64,000 bases of DNA from Phocoenobacter atlanticus subsp. cyclopteri (GTDB lineage: Bacteria; Pseudomonadota; Gammaproteobacteria; Enterobacterales; Pasteurellaceae). Where the stretch lies: assembly GCF_018343795.1 (NCBI RefSeq), contig NZ_CP074346.1, positions 434,001 through 498,000 of the forward strand. The letters are read 5' to 3'. The position numbers were made by a program, and so were the translations under genes. The notes under the pieces were generated by a model that was not told where the DNA came from, did no database searches, and worked only from the letters and a program-made list of their open reading frames with translations. Of the stretch, positions 1 to 11,281 are shown piece by piece; within the stretch, counting starts at the first letter, position 1, and every line of letters begins with the position of its first letter.

Positions 1-354
1 GAATGCCTGTGAAACCAAGATTTACGCTACGCATAGATGTGTAAAAAAATCTCACCACTTAAAAGGTATGTAATTTAAGCTACCATAGTGGCATTTTGAT
101 GTTCTTAAATAAATAGTAGTGATAATTATTCTAAATAATAGAAAGTATTTGCTTTAATTAAAATATTATGTTCTAATGAAGCCCTAACTAAGAGCAGTTT
201 AAGAAGTTAGTTATTATAGTTCTTCCTCATTGTTACAAAGTTTTTACTTTATATCTTGAAAGTCCTGTTAATATCCATCTCTATTTATAAAGTGATTAGC
301 GTTACCGCTTGAATTTTCAAGCATTCAAATAAATTTTTAAAATAAGGAAGACAT
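1..354. other. Gene-free leader upstream of the cold-shock gene
   Basis: No coding frame is convincing here. Positions 55-91 can fold into a small hairpin (CCACT and GGTA pairing with TACC and AGTGG), perhaps the end of a transcript from outside the window. The rest is A/T-rich. Cold-shock genes of this family often have long untranslated leaders, so part of this stretch is probably 5' UTR of the gene at 355; that is inference. A ribosome site (AAGGAAG) lies just before the start codon. Confidence 0.4.
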
Positions 355-564
355 ATGTCTAAATTAACTGGTATCGTAAAATGGTTCAATTCTGAAAAAG
401 GTTTTGGTTTCATCACTCCATCTAATGGTGGAAAAGATGTTTTCGTTCACTTTTCTGGAATCGTTGGTGACAACTACAGAACATTAAACGAAAATGATAA
501 CGTTGAATTTGAAGTTCAAGATAGTCAACGTGGTCCATCAGCAGTAGATGTAAAAATTATCTAA
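355..564 (+). CDS. Cold-shock protein, CspA/CspE family
   Basis: A 69-residue single-domain cold-shock protein (OB fold) that binds single-stranded RNA and DNA and acts as an RNA chaperone in the cytoplasm. The two RNA-binding signatures are visible: KGFGFI (RNP1) near residue 15 and VFVHF (RNP2) near residue 29, with KWFN near the N-terminus. Length is the usual 66-72 residues. The start follows a clear AAGGAAG ribosome site. It stands alone and is followed directly by a terminator hairpin. Sequence looks closest to the CspC/CspE/CspA group; which paralogue cannot be decided from one copy. Whether it is cold-induced or constitutive is not visible. Confidence 0.95.
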   Translation: MSKLTGIVKWFNSEKGFGFITPSNGGKDVFVHFSGIVGDNYRTLNENDNVEFEVQDSQRGPSAVDVKII

Positions 565-592
565 TTCGCTTTTAGCAATTAAATAGATTTTC

Positions 593-621
593 AAAAATCC
601 CCTTTTATAAGGGGATTTTTT
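593..621 (+). terminator. Rho-independent terminator of the csp gene
   Basis: Stem AAAAATCCCC / GGGGATTTTT with an A/T loop and a run of T, 29 bp downstream of the csp stop codon. Confidence 0.9.
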
Positions 622-916
622 CATATTAGACCATATAATCACTATTTTTTTAATGATTTTCCTCGCTATTTTTTTGTATTTTTATGAACAGGTCTCTTTT
701 ATGTAAACCTATCTTGAGACGGGAAAAATAATAAAGCAGAAGTTCTGATTTGGTGACAAACTTTATTGATGTATGTTGAAATAGTTAAATTGCATTTCTA
801 GTAACATATTTTAGAGCTATTATGTATTTATAATAGCTAATATGTAAATTTCTAAAAAAATATGACCGCTTATTTTTATTCATCAATTTCTATTTTGAAG
901 TATAGCGGGTTAGTAT
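622..916. other. Intergenic region between csp and bamE
   Basis: About 300 bp without a supported gene. A reverse uptake-signal-like core (GACCGCTT, about 864-871) is followed by a T-rich run near the 3' end of bamE. Nothing else stands out. Confidence 0.4.
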
Positions 917-1255
917 TTATTTCTCTTCAAGTGGTTTATCTAGCTGGATATCGCTTACCAGTCCACTATGATCAAAGTAAATAAATAAAGTACGTTGAAC
1001 AGGGTCTTGATGTCCTTTACGTTTGATAAAAACATAATCCCAGCGGTTTTGTGCAAATATATCTTTTAATAGTGGTGTGCCAAGTAAATAGAGTACTTGT
1101 TCTTGATTCATTCCTACCTTTAATTGATCGACCTTTTCTTGCTCTAAATAATTACCTTGAGGTACATCAATACGATACACGACTTTTTCTAATGTTGAAC
1201 AAGCTGTTACGCCCATCATAAGTAAGATTGTTGCTAAAAGTGATTTTATTTTCAT
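917..1255 (-). CDS. bamE: Outer membrane assembly lipoprotein BamE (SmpA)
   Basis: A 112-residue small lipoprotein. BamE is a periplasm-facing outer-membrane lipoprotein of the BAM complex, which inserts beta-barrel proteins with BamA and BamD. The N-terminus is a lipoprotein signal peptide (MKIKSLLATILLMMG) ending in a lipobox VTAC, so Cys19 would be lipidated. The family core is visible: a motif VDQLKVGMNQEQVLYLLGTP, typical of SmpA/OmlA, followed by the WDYVF strand. Length is normal for BamE. It lies downstream of yejK in the same orientation but about 65 bp away, so co-transcription is possible, not certain. Confidence 0.92.
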   Translation of the reverse strand: MKIKSLLATILLMMGVTACSTLEKVVYRIDVPQGNYLEQEKVDQLKVGMNQEQVLYLLGTPLLKDIFAQNRWDYVFIKRKGHQDPVQRTLFIYFDHSGLVSDIQLDKPLEEK

Positions 1256-1320
1256 AATTTTTTAAACCTTTCATTTTATAATATTGGGTAAATAATACCT
1301 AAACTTACACTTAAATACCA

Positions 1321-2322
1321 TTATTTATTGCGTTGAAGTTGATCTCGCAAATTTGCGGGTATTTCTTTGATTGTTAAAGTGTCATTTAGTTCGTCCCAAA
1401 TCACTCGCTCGTTTAATAATTGAGCATCAAAACTGAGAGTAACCCCTTTTCCTGAACCTGAATATTTAGTTAAGGCTTTTAATGTATTGCGAATAGGGGG
1501 AATAGAGTCTTCTAAATCATAATCTTGAGTTTGAGTAAATTGTGCAAAATTTTGATCATTTAAGGTAGGAATTTCATTGGCTAATTCTTGAATAGCGATT
1601 TCTTCACCACTGTTAATTTGACCTTTACAATAATCAAAAACTTGTGTTTTTACTGCTTTGGTTTGATCTGCACTTAGTTCACCTTGATCGCAATAATCGT
1701 GAACTGCTTGTAACAAGGTTTGGTTTTGTACTTTCGGATCAAGCCCTGCTTCTGCGCCTAAAAAATCCATAAAGAAATCTGCTACTTTTCGTCCCACACG
1801 TCCTTTGATAAAGGTTAAATAGCGGTTAGATTGTGCATCTAGCTTTAATTCTGTTAAATTAATACGACAAGCAATGTCATATTGTGCCATTTCTAAATAT
1901 TGAGTACGTTTAATTTCTAATTGTTCATCCACTAACATAGAGGTTCGGTTATCAATTAATGCAATAAATAGATAATCAGTTGCTAAAAAATTATAACGAC
2001 ACAAAATAAAAGAACCACCACTGGCAAATGGATATTTTACCAATTCCGTTGCTAACATTTTGGTACAGCTATAACTAAAGGGTAAAAAATAATTTTCTTG
2101 TTCTAATAAACGATTTAACTCCTGAGCAAAATTTGAATTCTCTTGAAATAAGCCATAGCCTTTGGCTTTTCCTTGATAGGCTTGATGAAGTTGTAACATC
2201 ATCTGCTCAACTTCAGGCGTAACCTCTAATAATTTTTCTCTTAAAATTGTTTTTAATTCAGGTGTTTCGCTTTCAGTTTGTGTCAATTGGTGGAGAACAA
2301 TTTCTGTTACATTTATACTCAT
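1321..2322 (-). CDS. yejK: Nucleoid-associated protein YejK/NdpA
   Basis: A 333-residue member of the YejK (NdpA, 37 kDa nucleoid-associated protein) family, which co-purifies with the nucleoid and in E. coli interacts with topoisomerase IV and gyrase. The N-terminus [13 protein letters not shown] and internal blocks such as [14 protein letters not shown] are characteristic. Length matches the 335-residue E. coli protein. No membrane or export signal is present. It stands apart from the divergent gene at 2675 by a repeat-containing spacer. Confidence 0.92.
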   Translation of the reverse strand: MSINVTEIVLHQLTQTESETPELKTILREKLLEVTPEVEQMMLQLHQAYQGKAKGYGLFQENSNFAQELNRLLEQENYFLPFSYSCTKMLATELVKYPFASGGSFILCRYNFLATDYLFIALIDNRTSMLVDEQLEIKRTQYLEMAQYDIACRINLTELKLDAQSNRYLTFIKGRVGRKVADFFMDFLGAEAGLDPKVQNQTLLQAVHDYCDQGELSADQTKAVKTQVFDYCKGQINSGEEIAIQELANEIPTLNDQNFAQFTQTQDYDLEDSIPPIRNTLKALTKYSGSGKGVTLSFDAQLLNERVIWDELNDTLTIKEIPANLRDQLQRNK

Positions 2323-2450
2323 AGTTTCCTTATATTACATCTTTTTATTCAAAATTAATTTGGAAGAGATTTTAACTGTAGTTAGGATATAGAGCAAGAT
2401 CATACTTTAATTAGAGTAAGATAGTACTTAAAATCAATAAACTATATTAT

Positions 2451-2487
2451 TAACGTAGTTTGCGTATATTCGCCCGTTACTTGATAT
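2451..2487 (+). repeat. REP-like element, partial (right half)
   Basis: Contains GTTTGCGTATATTCGCCCG, the right half of the hairpin family described at 39814. The left half (CATTAGCAAAC) is missing, so this is a decayed or truncated copy. Confidence 0.55.
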
Positions 2488-2518
2488 AGAAATCTTCACA
2501 AAACATTATTAGGCATAA

Positions 2519-2585
2519 ATATAGCGGTGACATTTAGTTCAGAATTTACAATTCTTATGCTTGCTTTTCTTAATAGTATCTACAT
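2519..2585 (+). repeat. Extended uptake-signal-like element
   Basis: ATAGCGGTGACAT, then AGTTCA, AATTTAC and ATGCTTGCTTTTCTTAATA. The whole string is closely matched at 20511-20574. The core ATAGCGGT is a degenerate uptake signal. Confidence 0.6.
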
Positions 2586-2674
2586 AATAATTGTTGATTT
2601 TTAAACATAAACATCAATGGGTAAAATTTTACTGTTACCCTGTATTAATAATTACATATTAGAAAAATAAAACA

Positions 2675-3145
2675 ATGAAAATTTACATAGACGCTGACGC
2701 TTGCCCGAAAACATTACGAGATTTTATTTGCAAATCTGTGGTACGAACTAAAACCACTGCAATATTTGTAAGTAATAGTTTTATCAATTTACCACGTTCG
2801 CCTTTTATTAGCATTAAAGTAGTTGAAAAAGGCTTTGATATTGCGGATAACTATATTGTCGAACAAGCTAAGAAAAATGATTTAGCGATAACCAGTGATA
2901 TTCCTTTGGCGAATGATCTTATTAACAAAGGTGTGGCGGTAATTAATTTTAAAGGACTAGAGTACAATAAGGATAATATTAAGCAAAATCTAGGGATGCG
3001 TGATTTTATGGATATGATGCGTAGTACGGGCGTGCTTGAACCTTCTCAAATGGGTAAACAAAAACCATTTTCTGATAAAGATAAAAAAATGTTTGCAGAT
3101 ACATTTAATCGACTACATACAAAATTATCAAGAATATGCAATTAA
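2675..3145 (+). CDS. yaiI: UPF0178/DUF188 family protein (YaiI/YqxD)
   Basis: A 156-residue protein of the YaiI/YqxD (DUF188) family, which has a PIN-like nuclease fold but no firmly established function. The N-terminal signature IYIDADACPK is diagnostic; DADACP supplies the acidic residues, and further conserved acids occur in ADNYIVEQ and ITSDIPLA. Length matches E. coli YaiI (about 152). No export signal. It is monocistronic, convergent with argG, and shares a bidirectional terminator with it. The substrate, if it is a nuclease, is unknown. Confidence 0.88.
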   Translation: MKIYIDADACPKTLRDFICKSVVRTKTTAIFVSNSFINLPRSPFISIKVVEKGFDIADNYIVEQAKKNDLAITSDIPLANDLINKGVAVINFKGLEYNKDNIKQNLGMRDFMDMMRSTGVLEPSQMGKQKPFSDKDKKMFADTFNRLHTKLSRICN

Positions 3146-3154
3146 AGAAAAAAT

Positions 3155-3186
3155 AAATAAAGGCTGAAACTATTCAGCCTTTATTT
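3155..3186. terminator. Bidirectional terminator between yaiI and argG
   Basis: Perfect 14-bp stem AAATAAAGGCTGAA / TTCAGCCTTTATTT with a 4-nt loop, A/T-rich on both sides so it can serve both convergent genes. Confidence 0.9.
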
Positions 3187-3211
3187 CTGTATTACATCAA
3201 TTAATTTCGTT

Positions 3212-4570
<1,359 letters not shown>

Positions 4571-4615
4571 TTATATAAATATAGTAAATTAAACTTAAAT
4601 TAGTACTATGATTTT

Positions 4616-4656
4616 GTAGAGGAGCATTAGTAAACGTAGTTTACGTATATGCTCCC
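4616..4656 (+). repeat. REP-like hairpin element, forward copy
   Basis: GGAGCATTAGTAAAC and GTTTACGTATATGCTCC form an imperfect hairpin of the same family as 39814-39865. Paired with an inverted copy at 4733-4789. Confidence 0.7.
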
Positions 4657-4732
4657 AAATGCACGGGATAACATATTTTGCAAATTATTCATTTTATTTG
4701 ACCGCTCTCTTTTAGACTTTAGATTATTTTAT

Positions 4733-4789
4733 CTCGAGCAACGGGTGGATATACGCAAACTAACGTTTGCTAATGCCACCCCTACGATC
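4733..4789 (-). repeat. REP-like hairpin element, inverted copy
   Basis: Reverse orientation copy: on the minus strand it reads GTAGGGGTGGCATTAGCAAAC then GTTTGCGTATATCCACCCG. Together with 4616-4656 it forms an inverted pair spaced by about 75 bp. Confidence 0.7.
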
Positions 4790-4921
4790 CAAATAACTAT
4801 TTATGTAAATGTCCAGTACTGATTTCAATTTAATTTAGTATAATTTCATTATTCTATCTAAAATAGAATTAAAAATGAACTTGTTATTTACATTATGTTA
4901 ACATTTGTAAATTTTGCGTAA

Positions 4922-4963
4922 AAAGTAACCGCTTATTTTAATCAATAAGCGGTTACTTTATTT
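4922..4963 (-). terminator. Terminator of mglBAC made from an uptake-signal pair
   Basis: Perfect 14-bp stem AAAGTAACCGCTTA / TAAGCGGTTACTTT with a 10-nt loop. Two inverted AAGCGGT uptake-signal cores form the stem, a common terminator design in Pasteurellaceae. Confidence 0.8.
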
Positions 4964-4995
4964 CTAGTAATTTTGAGTAGTTTCTTTTTTATGCG

Positions 4996-6005
4996 TTATT
5001 TTTTCTTCGCATATTTCAAGCTATCAATTGCAACAGCGAAAATGATAATACTACCTTTGATTATATATTGCCAATATGGGTTTACACCGATATAAGTTAA
5101 ACCGTAGTTGATAAGAGTAAAGATTAATACCCCAGTCACAACACCAGCAACAGTACCAACACCACCAGCGAAGGATACACCCCCAACCACACAGGCTGCG
5201 ATTGCATCAAGTTCGTACATAAAACCAAGGTTATTAGTTGCACTTCCTACACGTCCACCTTCAAGCATACCTGCGAAAGCATATAACATTCCTGCAATCA
5301 TATAGATAACAATTAAGTTACGAGTGACGTTTACACCAGATACACGTGCTGCTTCTGGGTTTCCACCGATAGCAAAGATATTTTTACCAAAGCGAGTTTT
5401 ATTCCACATAATCCATACTAAGACCGTAATAATTGCAGCATAAATGGTAATGTAGGAGAGTTTAAAGGATCCAATTCTAAAGAAGTTTTGTGTGAAATCT
5501 AAGAATGCATCACTAAATCCAGCAATTGGAGAAGCACCGACGGCATCATAATATAGAGAGTTGATACCATAAACGATGATCATTGTCCCTAATGTAGCAA
5601 TAAATGGCGTTACATTTAGGATTGCGATAATAAAACCATTTAATAATCCAATAATTGCACCGATTGCACATACAATTAAGATAACAACAGGAATTGGAAT
5701 TTCACCTAAATTAGGAAATACTCGGTTTACATTATCCAGTGATTGTAAAAGTGTGGCAGAAACCACCGCAGTAAGACCTACTTGGCGACCCGCTGATAAG
5801 TCTGTACCTTGTGTTACAAGTAAACCTGCAACTCCAAGTGCGATAATTAAACGTACCGATGATTGCGTTAAAATATTACTAAAGTTACGCAAACTTAAGA
5901 AACTTGAATCTTGTGTAATAATAACAGAAAGTAATACTAACAAGACAAAGTAAATGGCGTTTTGTTTTAAAAAATCAAGTGATTTATTTTTTTTAAGGCT
6001 GACAT
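4996..6005 (-). CDS. mglC: Galactose/methyl-galactoside ABC permease MglC, N-terminus frameshifted
   Basis: Membrane permease of the MglBAC importer for galactose and methyl-galactosides. The open frame 4996-5943 begins at TTG and lacks the usual N-terminus. The expected start is ATG at 6005: it follows AAGGAACA and begins Met-Ser-Ala-Leu as in E. coli MglC, but an A8 run (minus strand, from 5994 to 5987) breaks the frame a few codons in. One extra A (A9) joins the two frames into a 336-residue protein, exactly the E. coli length. The body is otherwise intact, with NILTQSSVRLIIALGVAG, GTDLSAGRQVG and about nine hydrophobic segments. Either the A count is wrong, or the gene is switched or read by slippage, or translation starts at the TTG without the first helix. 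It follows mglA by 13 bp. Confidence 0.88.
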
Positions 6006-6018
6006 AATACTGTTCCTT

Positions 6019-7551
6019 TTATAGATATTTAGCCGCTAATTGTAAAATTTCTTCTTGCGAGGTTTCTGCTGTATTGACAATCCCCGCAACCGTTCCGTTA
6101 CTCATTACTAATATGCGATCTGTGACTCCTAAAAGTTCAGGCATTTCTGATGAAATCATAATAATACCTTTGTCTTTATTAGCGAGATCCATAATAAGTT
6201 GATAAATTTCAAATTTTGCCCCAATATCGATACCTCGAGTAGGTTCATCAAGCATTAAAATTTCAGGTTGAGTTAATAACCAACGGCCAATAACGACTTT
6301 TTGTTGGTTACCACCAGATAATGAACCAATATTCGTTTGATGAGAAGGCGTTTTAACATTCATTGAATCAATGACCCACTGAGTATCACTTTTCATTTTT
6401 TGATTACTTAGTAGTCCAAACTTACCTAAATAGGATTTCATATTTGAGATCAATGAATTAAACTCAATACTTAAATTTGCGTAAATACCAGTCGCACGAC
6501 GTTCTTCTGTTACAAGAGCAAATCCGTGATTGATTGCCTCAAGGGCTGTGTTATTTTTGACGACTTTATCGTGTAATTTAATTGTGCCACTTTGACGGTG
6601 ACGAACCCCAAAAATAGTTTCTACAATATCTGTTCGTCTCGCTCCCACTAAGCCAGCAATACCTAAAATTTCACCTTTATGAAGGTTAAAACTGACATCT
6701 TGAATTGATGGTTGATTGGTCGCAGTGAGTCCTTCTACTTCTAAAATAACTTCTTTTGGTATATTTGTTTTTGGAGGAAAACGTTGAGTTAATTCACGTC
6801 CAACCATCATTGCAACAATATCATCAATAGTAGAATCTGCTACAGACACACTATTTATCCATTTACCATCTCGTAAAACGGTGACTTCATCACAAATTCT
6901 AAAAATTTCATCCATTTTGTGAGAAATATAAATAATACCGCAGCCACGATCTTGTAATTTTTTAATAATTTTAAATAAGTGATCCACTTCTTTTTCAGAA
7001 AGAGACGATGTGGGTTCGTCCATAATAACGATTTTAGCGTTGTAGGAGAACGCTTTGGCAATTTCAACCATCTGCATTTGTGAAACAGATAATTTACCTA
7101 CTTTTTCCTTTGGATCAACATCAATATCCAACTCATCAAAAATAACTTTCGTATCGTTATACATTTTGGTATGATCGATAAAGCCACTTTTGGTAGGGTA
7201 ACGTCCCAGCCATATATTATCCATAACGCTTTGTTGACGAACTAAGTTTAATTCTTGGTGAACCATCGAAATCCCATTTTCAAGGGCTTCTTTCGATGTT
7301 GCAAAATTTACAGGTTTTCCTAAAAAGAGAATTTCCCCTTCATCTTTGGCATAAATACCAAACAAACACTTTAACAAAGTGGATTTTCCTGCCCCGTTTT
7401 CACCCATTAATGCGTGAACAGAATAAGAACGGACAGTTAAATTTGCTCGATCAAGTGCTTTTACTCCGGGAAAGGTTTTGCTGACATTTGTCATTTCTAG
7501 TAGCACTTCACCTTTAGGTTTTGATGCTATATTTTGTGCTGTCATATTCAA
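6019..7551 (-). CDS. mglA: Galactose/methyl-galactoside ABC transporter ATP-binding protein MglA
   Basis: A 510-residue duplicated ABC ATPase that powers MglBC. The first half has Walker [13 protein letters not shown] (about residue 54), signature [14 protein letters not shown] and Walker [11 protein letters not shown]. The second half has a degenerate Walker A ([16 protein letters not shown]), a good signature LSGGNQQKV and Walker [14 protein letters not shown] degenerate second nucleotide site is normal in sugar importers of the Mgl/Rbs/Ara type. Length matches the family (about 506). It lies 46 bp downstream of mglB and just before mglC in one operon. The operon is predicted to be CRP-activated and repressed by the GalR/GalS protein. 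Confidence 0.96.
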   Translation of the reverse strand: MNMTAQNIASKPKGEVLLEMTNVSKTFPGVKALDRANLTVRSYSVHALMGENGAGKSTLLKCLFGIYAKDEGEILFLGKPVNFATSKEALENGISMVHQELNLVRQQSVMDNIWLGRYPTKSGFIDHTKMYNDTKVIFDELDIDVDPKEKVGKLSVSQMQMVEIAKAFSYNAKIVIMDEPTSSLSEKEVDHLFKIIKKLQDRGCGIIYISHKMDEIFRICDEVTVLRDGKWINSVSVADSTIDDIVAMMVGRELTQRFPPKTNIPKEVILEVEGLTATNQPSIQDVSFNLHKGEILGIAGLVGARRTDIVETIFGVRHRQSGTIKLHDKVVKNNTALEAINHGFALVTEERRATGIYANLSIEFNSLISNMKSYLGKFGLLSNQKMKSDTQWVIDSMNVKTPSHQTNIGSLSGGNQQKVVIGRWLLTQPEILMLDEPTRGIDIGAKFEIYQLIMDLANKDKGIIMISSEMPELLGVTDRILVMSNGTVAGIVNTAETSQEEILQLAAKYL

Positions 7552-7597
7552 CCTCTATCAAAAAAAGGGGGAGAAATCCCCCTTAACATATTACGAT

Positions 7598-8596
7598 TTA
7601 TTTTAAAAATTCGTTTAAGTTATCTGCATCAACAGCAACATAAGGAACATTGATTCTTTTACCATTAAGTTTATAAGTCATTCCTTCAGTTGGTGCTTTA
7701 CCTTCTGCTAAGTTTTTAGAAAGTTGTACAACTGCTTTACCTTGATTTACCCCATCGTTAAGTACGGTACCAAGAATTTCACCTTTTTTAACCATTTGTA
7801 AAACTTCAGGAAGAGCATCTACACCAAAGATTGGTAATTTTTTACCTGCTGCTTTGATTGCATTGAATGCACCCATTGCCATACCGTCATTGTTACAGAT
7901 AACAACTTCAATGTTTTTGCCTTTAGGGTTAGATAACCAAGATTGCATTTTGTCTTTCGCCATTGAAGCATCCCACATACCTGTATCGATAAACAACTCA
8001 TCAGTTTTAAAACCTTGATCGTTTAACTGTTTAATTACAAATTTAGTACGAGCTTCTGCATCTGGGTGTCCTGGTTCACCTTTTAATAAAGCATATTGGA
8101 TTTTACCATCTTTATTTAAGTCAAATTCAGGGTGTGCTTTCCATTGTTTAGCAATTAATTGACCTTGCATTACACCAGATTCTTTAGGATCTGTTCCCAC
8201 AAAATAAGCTTTATCATAAGTGGCAAGTGCTTTATTACCTGGATCACGGTTAAAGAATACGATTGGTACATTATCACCTTTTGCTTTACGGATAACTGTT
8301 TTTGCAGCACCTGGATCAACTAAGTTGATTGCTAATGCTTTAACAATAGGATCTCTTGAAAGCAAACCATCAATTTGGTCGTTTTGGATCGATTGTTGAT
8401 TTTGAGAGTCATTCATACTTAATTTAATACTACCAAGAGCTTGTGCTTCTTTTTCAATCTCTTGACGCATTAATGCCATAAAGTTATCGTCGTATTTGTA
8501 AATTGTTACACCGATTGGAATATCTTTCGCAGATGCTGTTGCTACTGCACCAAAACCAACTGCTAATGCCACAGCACTTAAAAGCGTTTTTTTCAT
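7598..8596 (-). CDS. mglB: Galactose/glucose-binding periplasmic protein MglB
   Basis: Periplasmic substrate-binding protein of the Mgl importer, about 332 residues. I chose ATG at 8596 because it gives a clean Sec signal peptide ([18 protein letters not shown] then ATASA before [16 protein letters not shown]) and has a GGAG ribosome site about 10 nt upstream; the frame stays open to 8632 but the extra residues spoil the signal. The mature protein has the type I sugar-binding fold and the conserved VFFNRDPG and [12 protein letters not shown] blocks. First gene of mglBAC. In relatives the protein also serves as a chemoreceptor ligand, but no chemotaxis genes are seen here. Confidence 0.95.
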   Translation of the reverse strand: MKKTLLSAVALAVGFGAVATASAKDIPIGVTIYKYDDNFMALMRQEIEKEAQALGSIKLSMNDSQNQQSIQNDQIDGLLSRDPIVKALAINLVDPGAAKTVIRKAKGDNVPIVFFNRDPGNKALATYDKAYFVGTDPKESGVMQGQLIAKQWKAHPEFDLNKDGKIQYALLKGEPGHPDAEARTKFVIKQLNDQGFKTDELFIDTGMWDASMAKDKMQSWLSNPKGKNIEVVICNNDGMAMGAFNAIKAAGKKLPIFGVDALPEVLQMVKKGEILGTVLNDGVNQGKAVVQLSKNLAEGKAPTEGMTYKLNGKRINVPYVAVDADNLNEFLK

Positions 8597-8742
8597 AATG
8601 TGTTTCTCCATTGAAAAATCTTTGTAAAACAAAGTATATTGAGTTTTTATTGATAGTAAAATTTATTATCAATAATTGAATTTATCCATATATAGCATAT
8701 TGGATAATCGTGACGATCATACAGAAATTTACAATATAATTC

Positions 8743-8758
8743 TGTGATCTATTTCACA
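8743..8758. promoter_or_regulatory. CRP site upstream of mglB
   Basis: TGTGATCTATTTCACA matches the TGTGA-N6-TCACA consensus exactly, about 147 bp upstream of mglB. Predicts cAMP-CRP activation of mglBAC. Confidence 0.85.
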
Positions 8759-8761
8759 ATT

Positions 8762-8777
8762 ATGAAAACGGTTTCAT
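8762..8777. promoter_or_regulatory. GalR/GalS-type operator upstream of mglB
   Basis: ATGAAAACGGTTTCAT is a near-perfect 16-bp palindrome with a central CG, as in operators of LacI/GalR-family repressors. It lies 4 bp from the CRP site. The repressor gene at 8957 is the likely partner. Confidence 0.75.
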
Positions 8778-8956
8778 AAATTATTAAAAAAATGTAGCTT
8801 GAAAGGTAAATTAAGAAAGAATTTATGTAGTAGGTAACCGTAAACTTTTACTCACTGATTTTTAGAAATAAAGAATAATTATTATATAGGGGAAAAATTA
8901 ATGTATTTTATAATATTTTAAGTGATTTTGTGCTTTGGTTAAAATATCATTTTTTA

Positions 8957-9961
8957 TTATTTAGTAAACACGCTTTTAGTTGAAAATCGTTTAACTAGAG
9001 TAGGTTTAAATTGTACATAAGTGGGACGCTCAATTTCTTTATTTGCTAAGTTTAATGCTAATTTGGTTGCATAACTTGCCATTAAATCAATAGGATATCT
9101 GATTGTAGTGAGTTTTGGTACTAAATATTTTGCAATAGGAACATCATCAAATCCGATAATTGAAAATTGCTCAGGAACTTTAATATTGTTTTCATTTAAA
9201 ACCGATAATGCACCTGCTGCAATATTATCATTATATGCGACAATAGCTGTTAAATCAGAGTGATAGCTAAGCAGTTCTATCATTGCTTCTTCACCGCCTT
9301 CAAAATCGGGAGAGGTGTGTACAATAGCGTGTTTTAATTGTGAAAGTTGATGTTTTTTTAATGCTTTTAAATAGCCATTTTTACGATCAAACTCATCGGT
9401 AATATAATGATTAGAACCAATGTAACCTATATGTTTATGCCCTAATTTAATTAATGTTTCAGTGGCTAAAAAAGTGCCCTTTTCATTATCAAGATCAACG
9501 CAACGATGCTCATAGCCTTCAATGACACGGTTAATGATCACCATACTAGGAACACTTTCTAGGTAATGTTTTAATATTTCATCATCAAGCGCTTTACTAT
9601 GAACAATTAAGCAATTACAACGTTTACGTAATAAACTCTCAATGGCATTAAGTTCTTTTTCTGCGTTATGGTAACCGATACCAATTAAGATACTTTTACC
9701 ATATTCAGTGGCAACTTGATCGACAGTTTTCACTAAAATAGCAAAAAAAGGATCAGTTACATCTGTGACCACAACGCCAACAGTATCTGTATTTTTTAGT
9801 GCGAGAGCTTGAGCATTAGCATTAGGGCAATAACCTAATGTTTCTACAGCGTGTAAAACAGATTGGCGAGACTTATTACTAGAGGAAGCATTATTTAAAA
9901 CTCGAGAAACGGTAGCAACTGAAACGCCTGCGAGAGTAGCAACATCACGAATTGTAATCAT
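8957..9961 (-). CDS. galS: GalR/GalS-type transcriptional repressor
   Basis: A 334-residue LacI/GalR-family repressor. The N-terminal helix-turn-helix is [20 protein letters not shown] (residues 2-21), followed by the hinge helix and a periplasmic-binding-protein-like effector domain that would bind galactose ([20 protein letters not shown] near the C-terminus). It sits between mglBAC and galTKM and is divergent from galT, with matching operators before both operons. This fits a repressor of both galactose uptake and the Leloir enzymes. E. coli has two such proteins (GalR and GalS); with one copy here, either name could be used. The start is supported by AAGGAAAA upstream of ATG 9961. Confidence 0.9.
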   Translation of the reverse strand: MITIRDVATLAGVSVATVSRVLNNASSSNKSRQSVLHAVETLGYCPNANAQALALKNTDTVGVVVTDVTDPFFAILVKTVDQVATEYGKSILIGIGYHNAEKELNAIESLLRKRCNCLIVHSKALDDEILKHYLESVPSMVIINRVIEGYEHRCVDLDNEKGTFLATETLIKLGHKHIGYIGSNHYITDEFDRKNGYLKALKKHQLSQLKHAIVHTSPDFEGGEEAMIELLSYHSDLTAIVAYNDNIAAGALSVLNENNIKVPEQFSIIGFDDVPIAKYLVPKLTTIRYPIDLMASYATKLALNLANKEIERPTYVQFKPTLVKRFSTKSVFTK

Positions 9962-10019
9962 AATTTTCCTTTTAATTGATCTGTTTTGACATTAAACATC
10001 ATATAAAAAATATATTTTT

Positions 10020-10035
10020 TTGAAAGCGGTTACTT
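10020..10035. promoter_or_regulatory. Possible weak gal operator near the repressor gene
   Basis: TTGAAAGCGGTTACTT matches 12 of the 14 or so defined positions of the gal operator pattern. It lies 60 bp upstream of the repressor start and could mediate autoregulation. It also contains an AAAGCGGT uptake-signal-like core, so it may be that instead. Confidence 0.4.
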
Positions 10036-10093
10036 TTAAAAATGATACCTAGCTCACAAAAAATAATGTAATTTACTATGATTATTTTAAATT

Positions 10094-10109
10094 TGTGATG
10101 TAGATCACA
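10094..10109. promoter_or_regulatory. CRP site of galTKM
   Basis: TGTGATGTAGATCACA is an exact TGTGA-N6-TCACA match, about 77 bp upstream of galT in the divergent gal intergenic region. Confidence 0.87.
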
Positions 10110-10139
10110 GTAATTGTATTTTGCTGGGTTAAAATAGGG

Positions 10140-10155
10140 GTGTAATCGTTTACAT
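10140..10155. promoter_or_regulatory. Gal operator of galTKM
   Basis: GTGTAATCGTTTACAT matches the E. coli GalR/GalS operator GTGTAANCGNTTACAC at all but the last defined base. It is 30 bp before galT, where bound repressor would block the promoter or early transcript. Confidence 0.85.
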
Positions 10156-10185
10156 TTTTAAAAAGAAATAAAAAGGAGAGGAAAA

Positions 10186-11229
10186 ATGAATAATGTATTT
10201 GATCCAACTGAGCATCCACATCGACGTTATAATCCATTAACCGAACAATGGGTTTTGGTTTCCCCACATCGAGCAAAACGTCCTTGGCAAGGTCAACAAG
10301 AAAAAGTAGTGGAAGAAAATAAACCAAGTTACGATCCAAGTTGTTATTTGTGTCCAAGTAATAAACGCATTACTGGTGAACAAAATCCAGCGTATACTCA
10401 ACCTTTCGTGTTTAAAAATGATTTTTCCGCCCTTTTAGAAGATACACCAGCTCCACAAGAACAACAAGATCCTCTCTTTCAAAGTTCTCAGGCACAGGGC
10501 GAGAGCCGAGTAGTTTGTTTTTCACCTGATCACAGTAAAACCTTACCTTTATTGACCGTTGAAGAAATCACCGAAGTGATCAAAACGTGGCAAGAACAAT
10601 TACAAGAATTAGGTCAAAAATATCAATGGGTGCAAATTTTTGAGAATAAAGGGGCGGCAATGGGCTGTTCAAATCCACATCCACACGGTCAAATTTGGGC
10701 AAGCAATTTCTTACCAAATGAAGTTGCCCAAGTAGATAAAGCACAAGCTGAATATTTTAAAAAACATAATTCGGTGCTTTTAATGGACTATGTCAATAAA
10801 GAATTAGAACTTAAAGAACGCATTGTGGTAGAAACAGAATATTGGGTAGCGGTTGTGCCTTATTGGGCGGTATGGCCATTTGAAACCTTGCTACTTCCAA
10901 AACAGCATATTAAACGCTTAACGGATTTAAATACAGAACAAGAAAAAGATCTTGCTTTAGCAATAAAAAAATTAACAACAAAATATGATAATTTATTTAA
11001 TACATCATTCCCTTATTCAATGGGCTTTCACGCTGCACCTTTTAATGGCAAAGAGAATGAACATTGGCAATTACACGCTCATTTCTATCCACCTTTACTA
11101 CGTTCTGCCACCGTGCGTAAATTTATGGTTGGCTATGAGATGTTAGGGGAGAGCCAGAGAGATCTAACCGCAGAGCAAGCTGCAATACGTTTAAGAGAGT
11201 TGTCAGATACACATTATAAAATGAAGTGA
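10186..11229 (+). CDS. galT: Galactose-1-phosphate uridylyltransferase
   Basis: A 347-residue Leloir pathway enzyme exchanging UDP between UDP-glucose and galactose-1-phosphate. The active-site histidine motif is visible in [12 protein letters not shown], where the second His of HPH carries the UMP. Conserved zinc-site cysteines appear as CYLCP (about residues 52-56). Length equals the E. coli enzyme (348). It follows AAGGAGAGG, a strong ribosome site, and is first in galTKM. galE, needed to regenerate UDP-glucose, is not in this window. Confidence 0.97.
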   Translation: MNNVFDPTEHPHRRYNPLTEQWVLVSPHRAKRPWQGQQEKVVEENKPSYDPSCYLCPSNKRITGEQNPAYTQPFVFKNDFSALLEDTPAPQEQQDPLFQSSQAQGESRVVCFSPDHSKTLPLLTVEEITEVIKTWQEQLQELGQKYQWVQIFENKGAAMGCSNPHPHGQIWASNFLPNEVAQVDKAQAEYFKKHNSVLLMDYVNKELELKERIVVETEYWVAVVPYWAVWPFETLLLPKQHIKRLTDLNTEQEKDLALAIKKLTTKYDNLFNTSFPYSMGFHAAPFNGKENEHWQLHAHFYPPLLRSATVRKFMVGYEMLGESQRDLTAEQAAIRLRELSDTHYKMK

Positions 11230-11281
11230 TATTGAATATAGCGGTTACTTGTGAGTTAAAATTTACAAAAAAGGAAATATT

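Larger units (their letters stand above)
2323..2674. other. Spacer with repeat fragments
   Basis: No gene seen in 352 bp between the divergent yejK and the DUF188 gene. It carries a right-half REP-like element (2451-2487) and an extended uptake-signal-like element (2519-2585), listed separately. Promoters for both flanking genes must lie here but I cannot place them with confidence. Confidence 0.5.
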
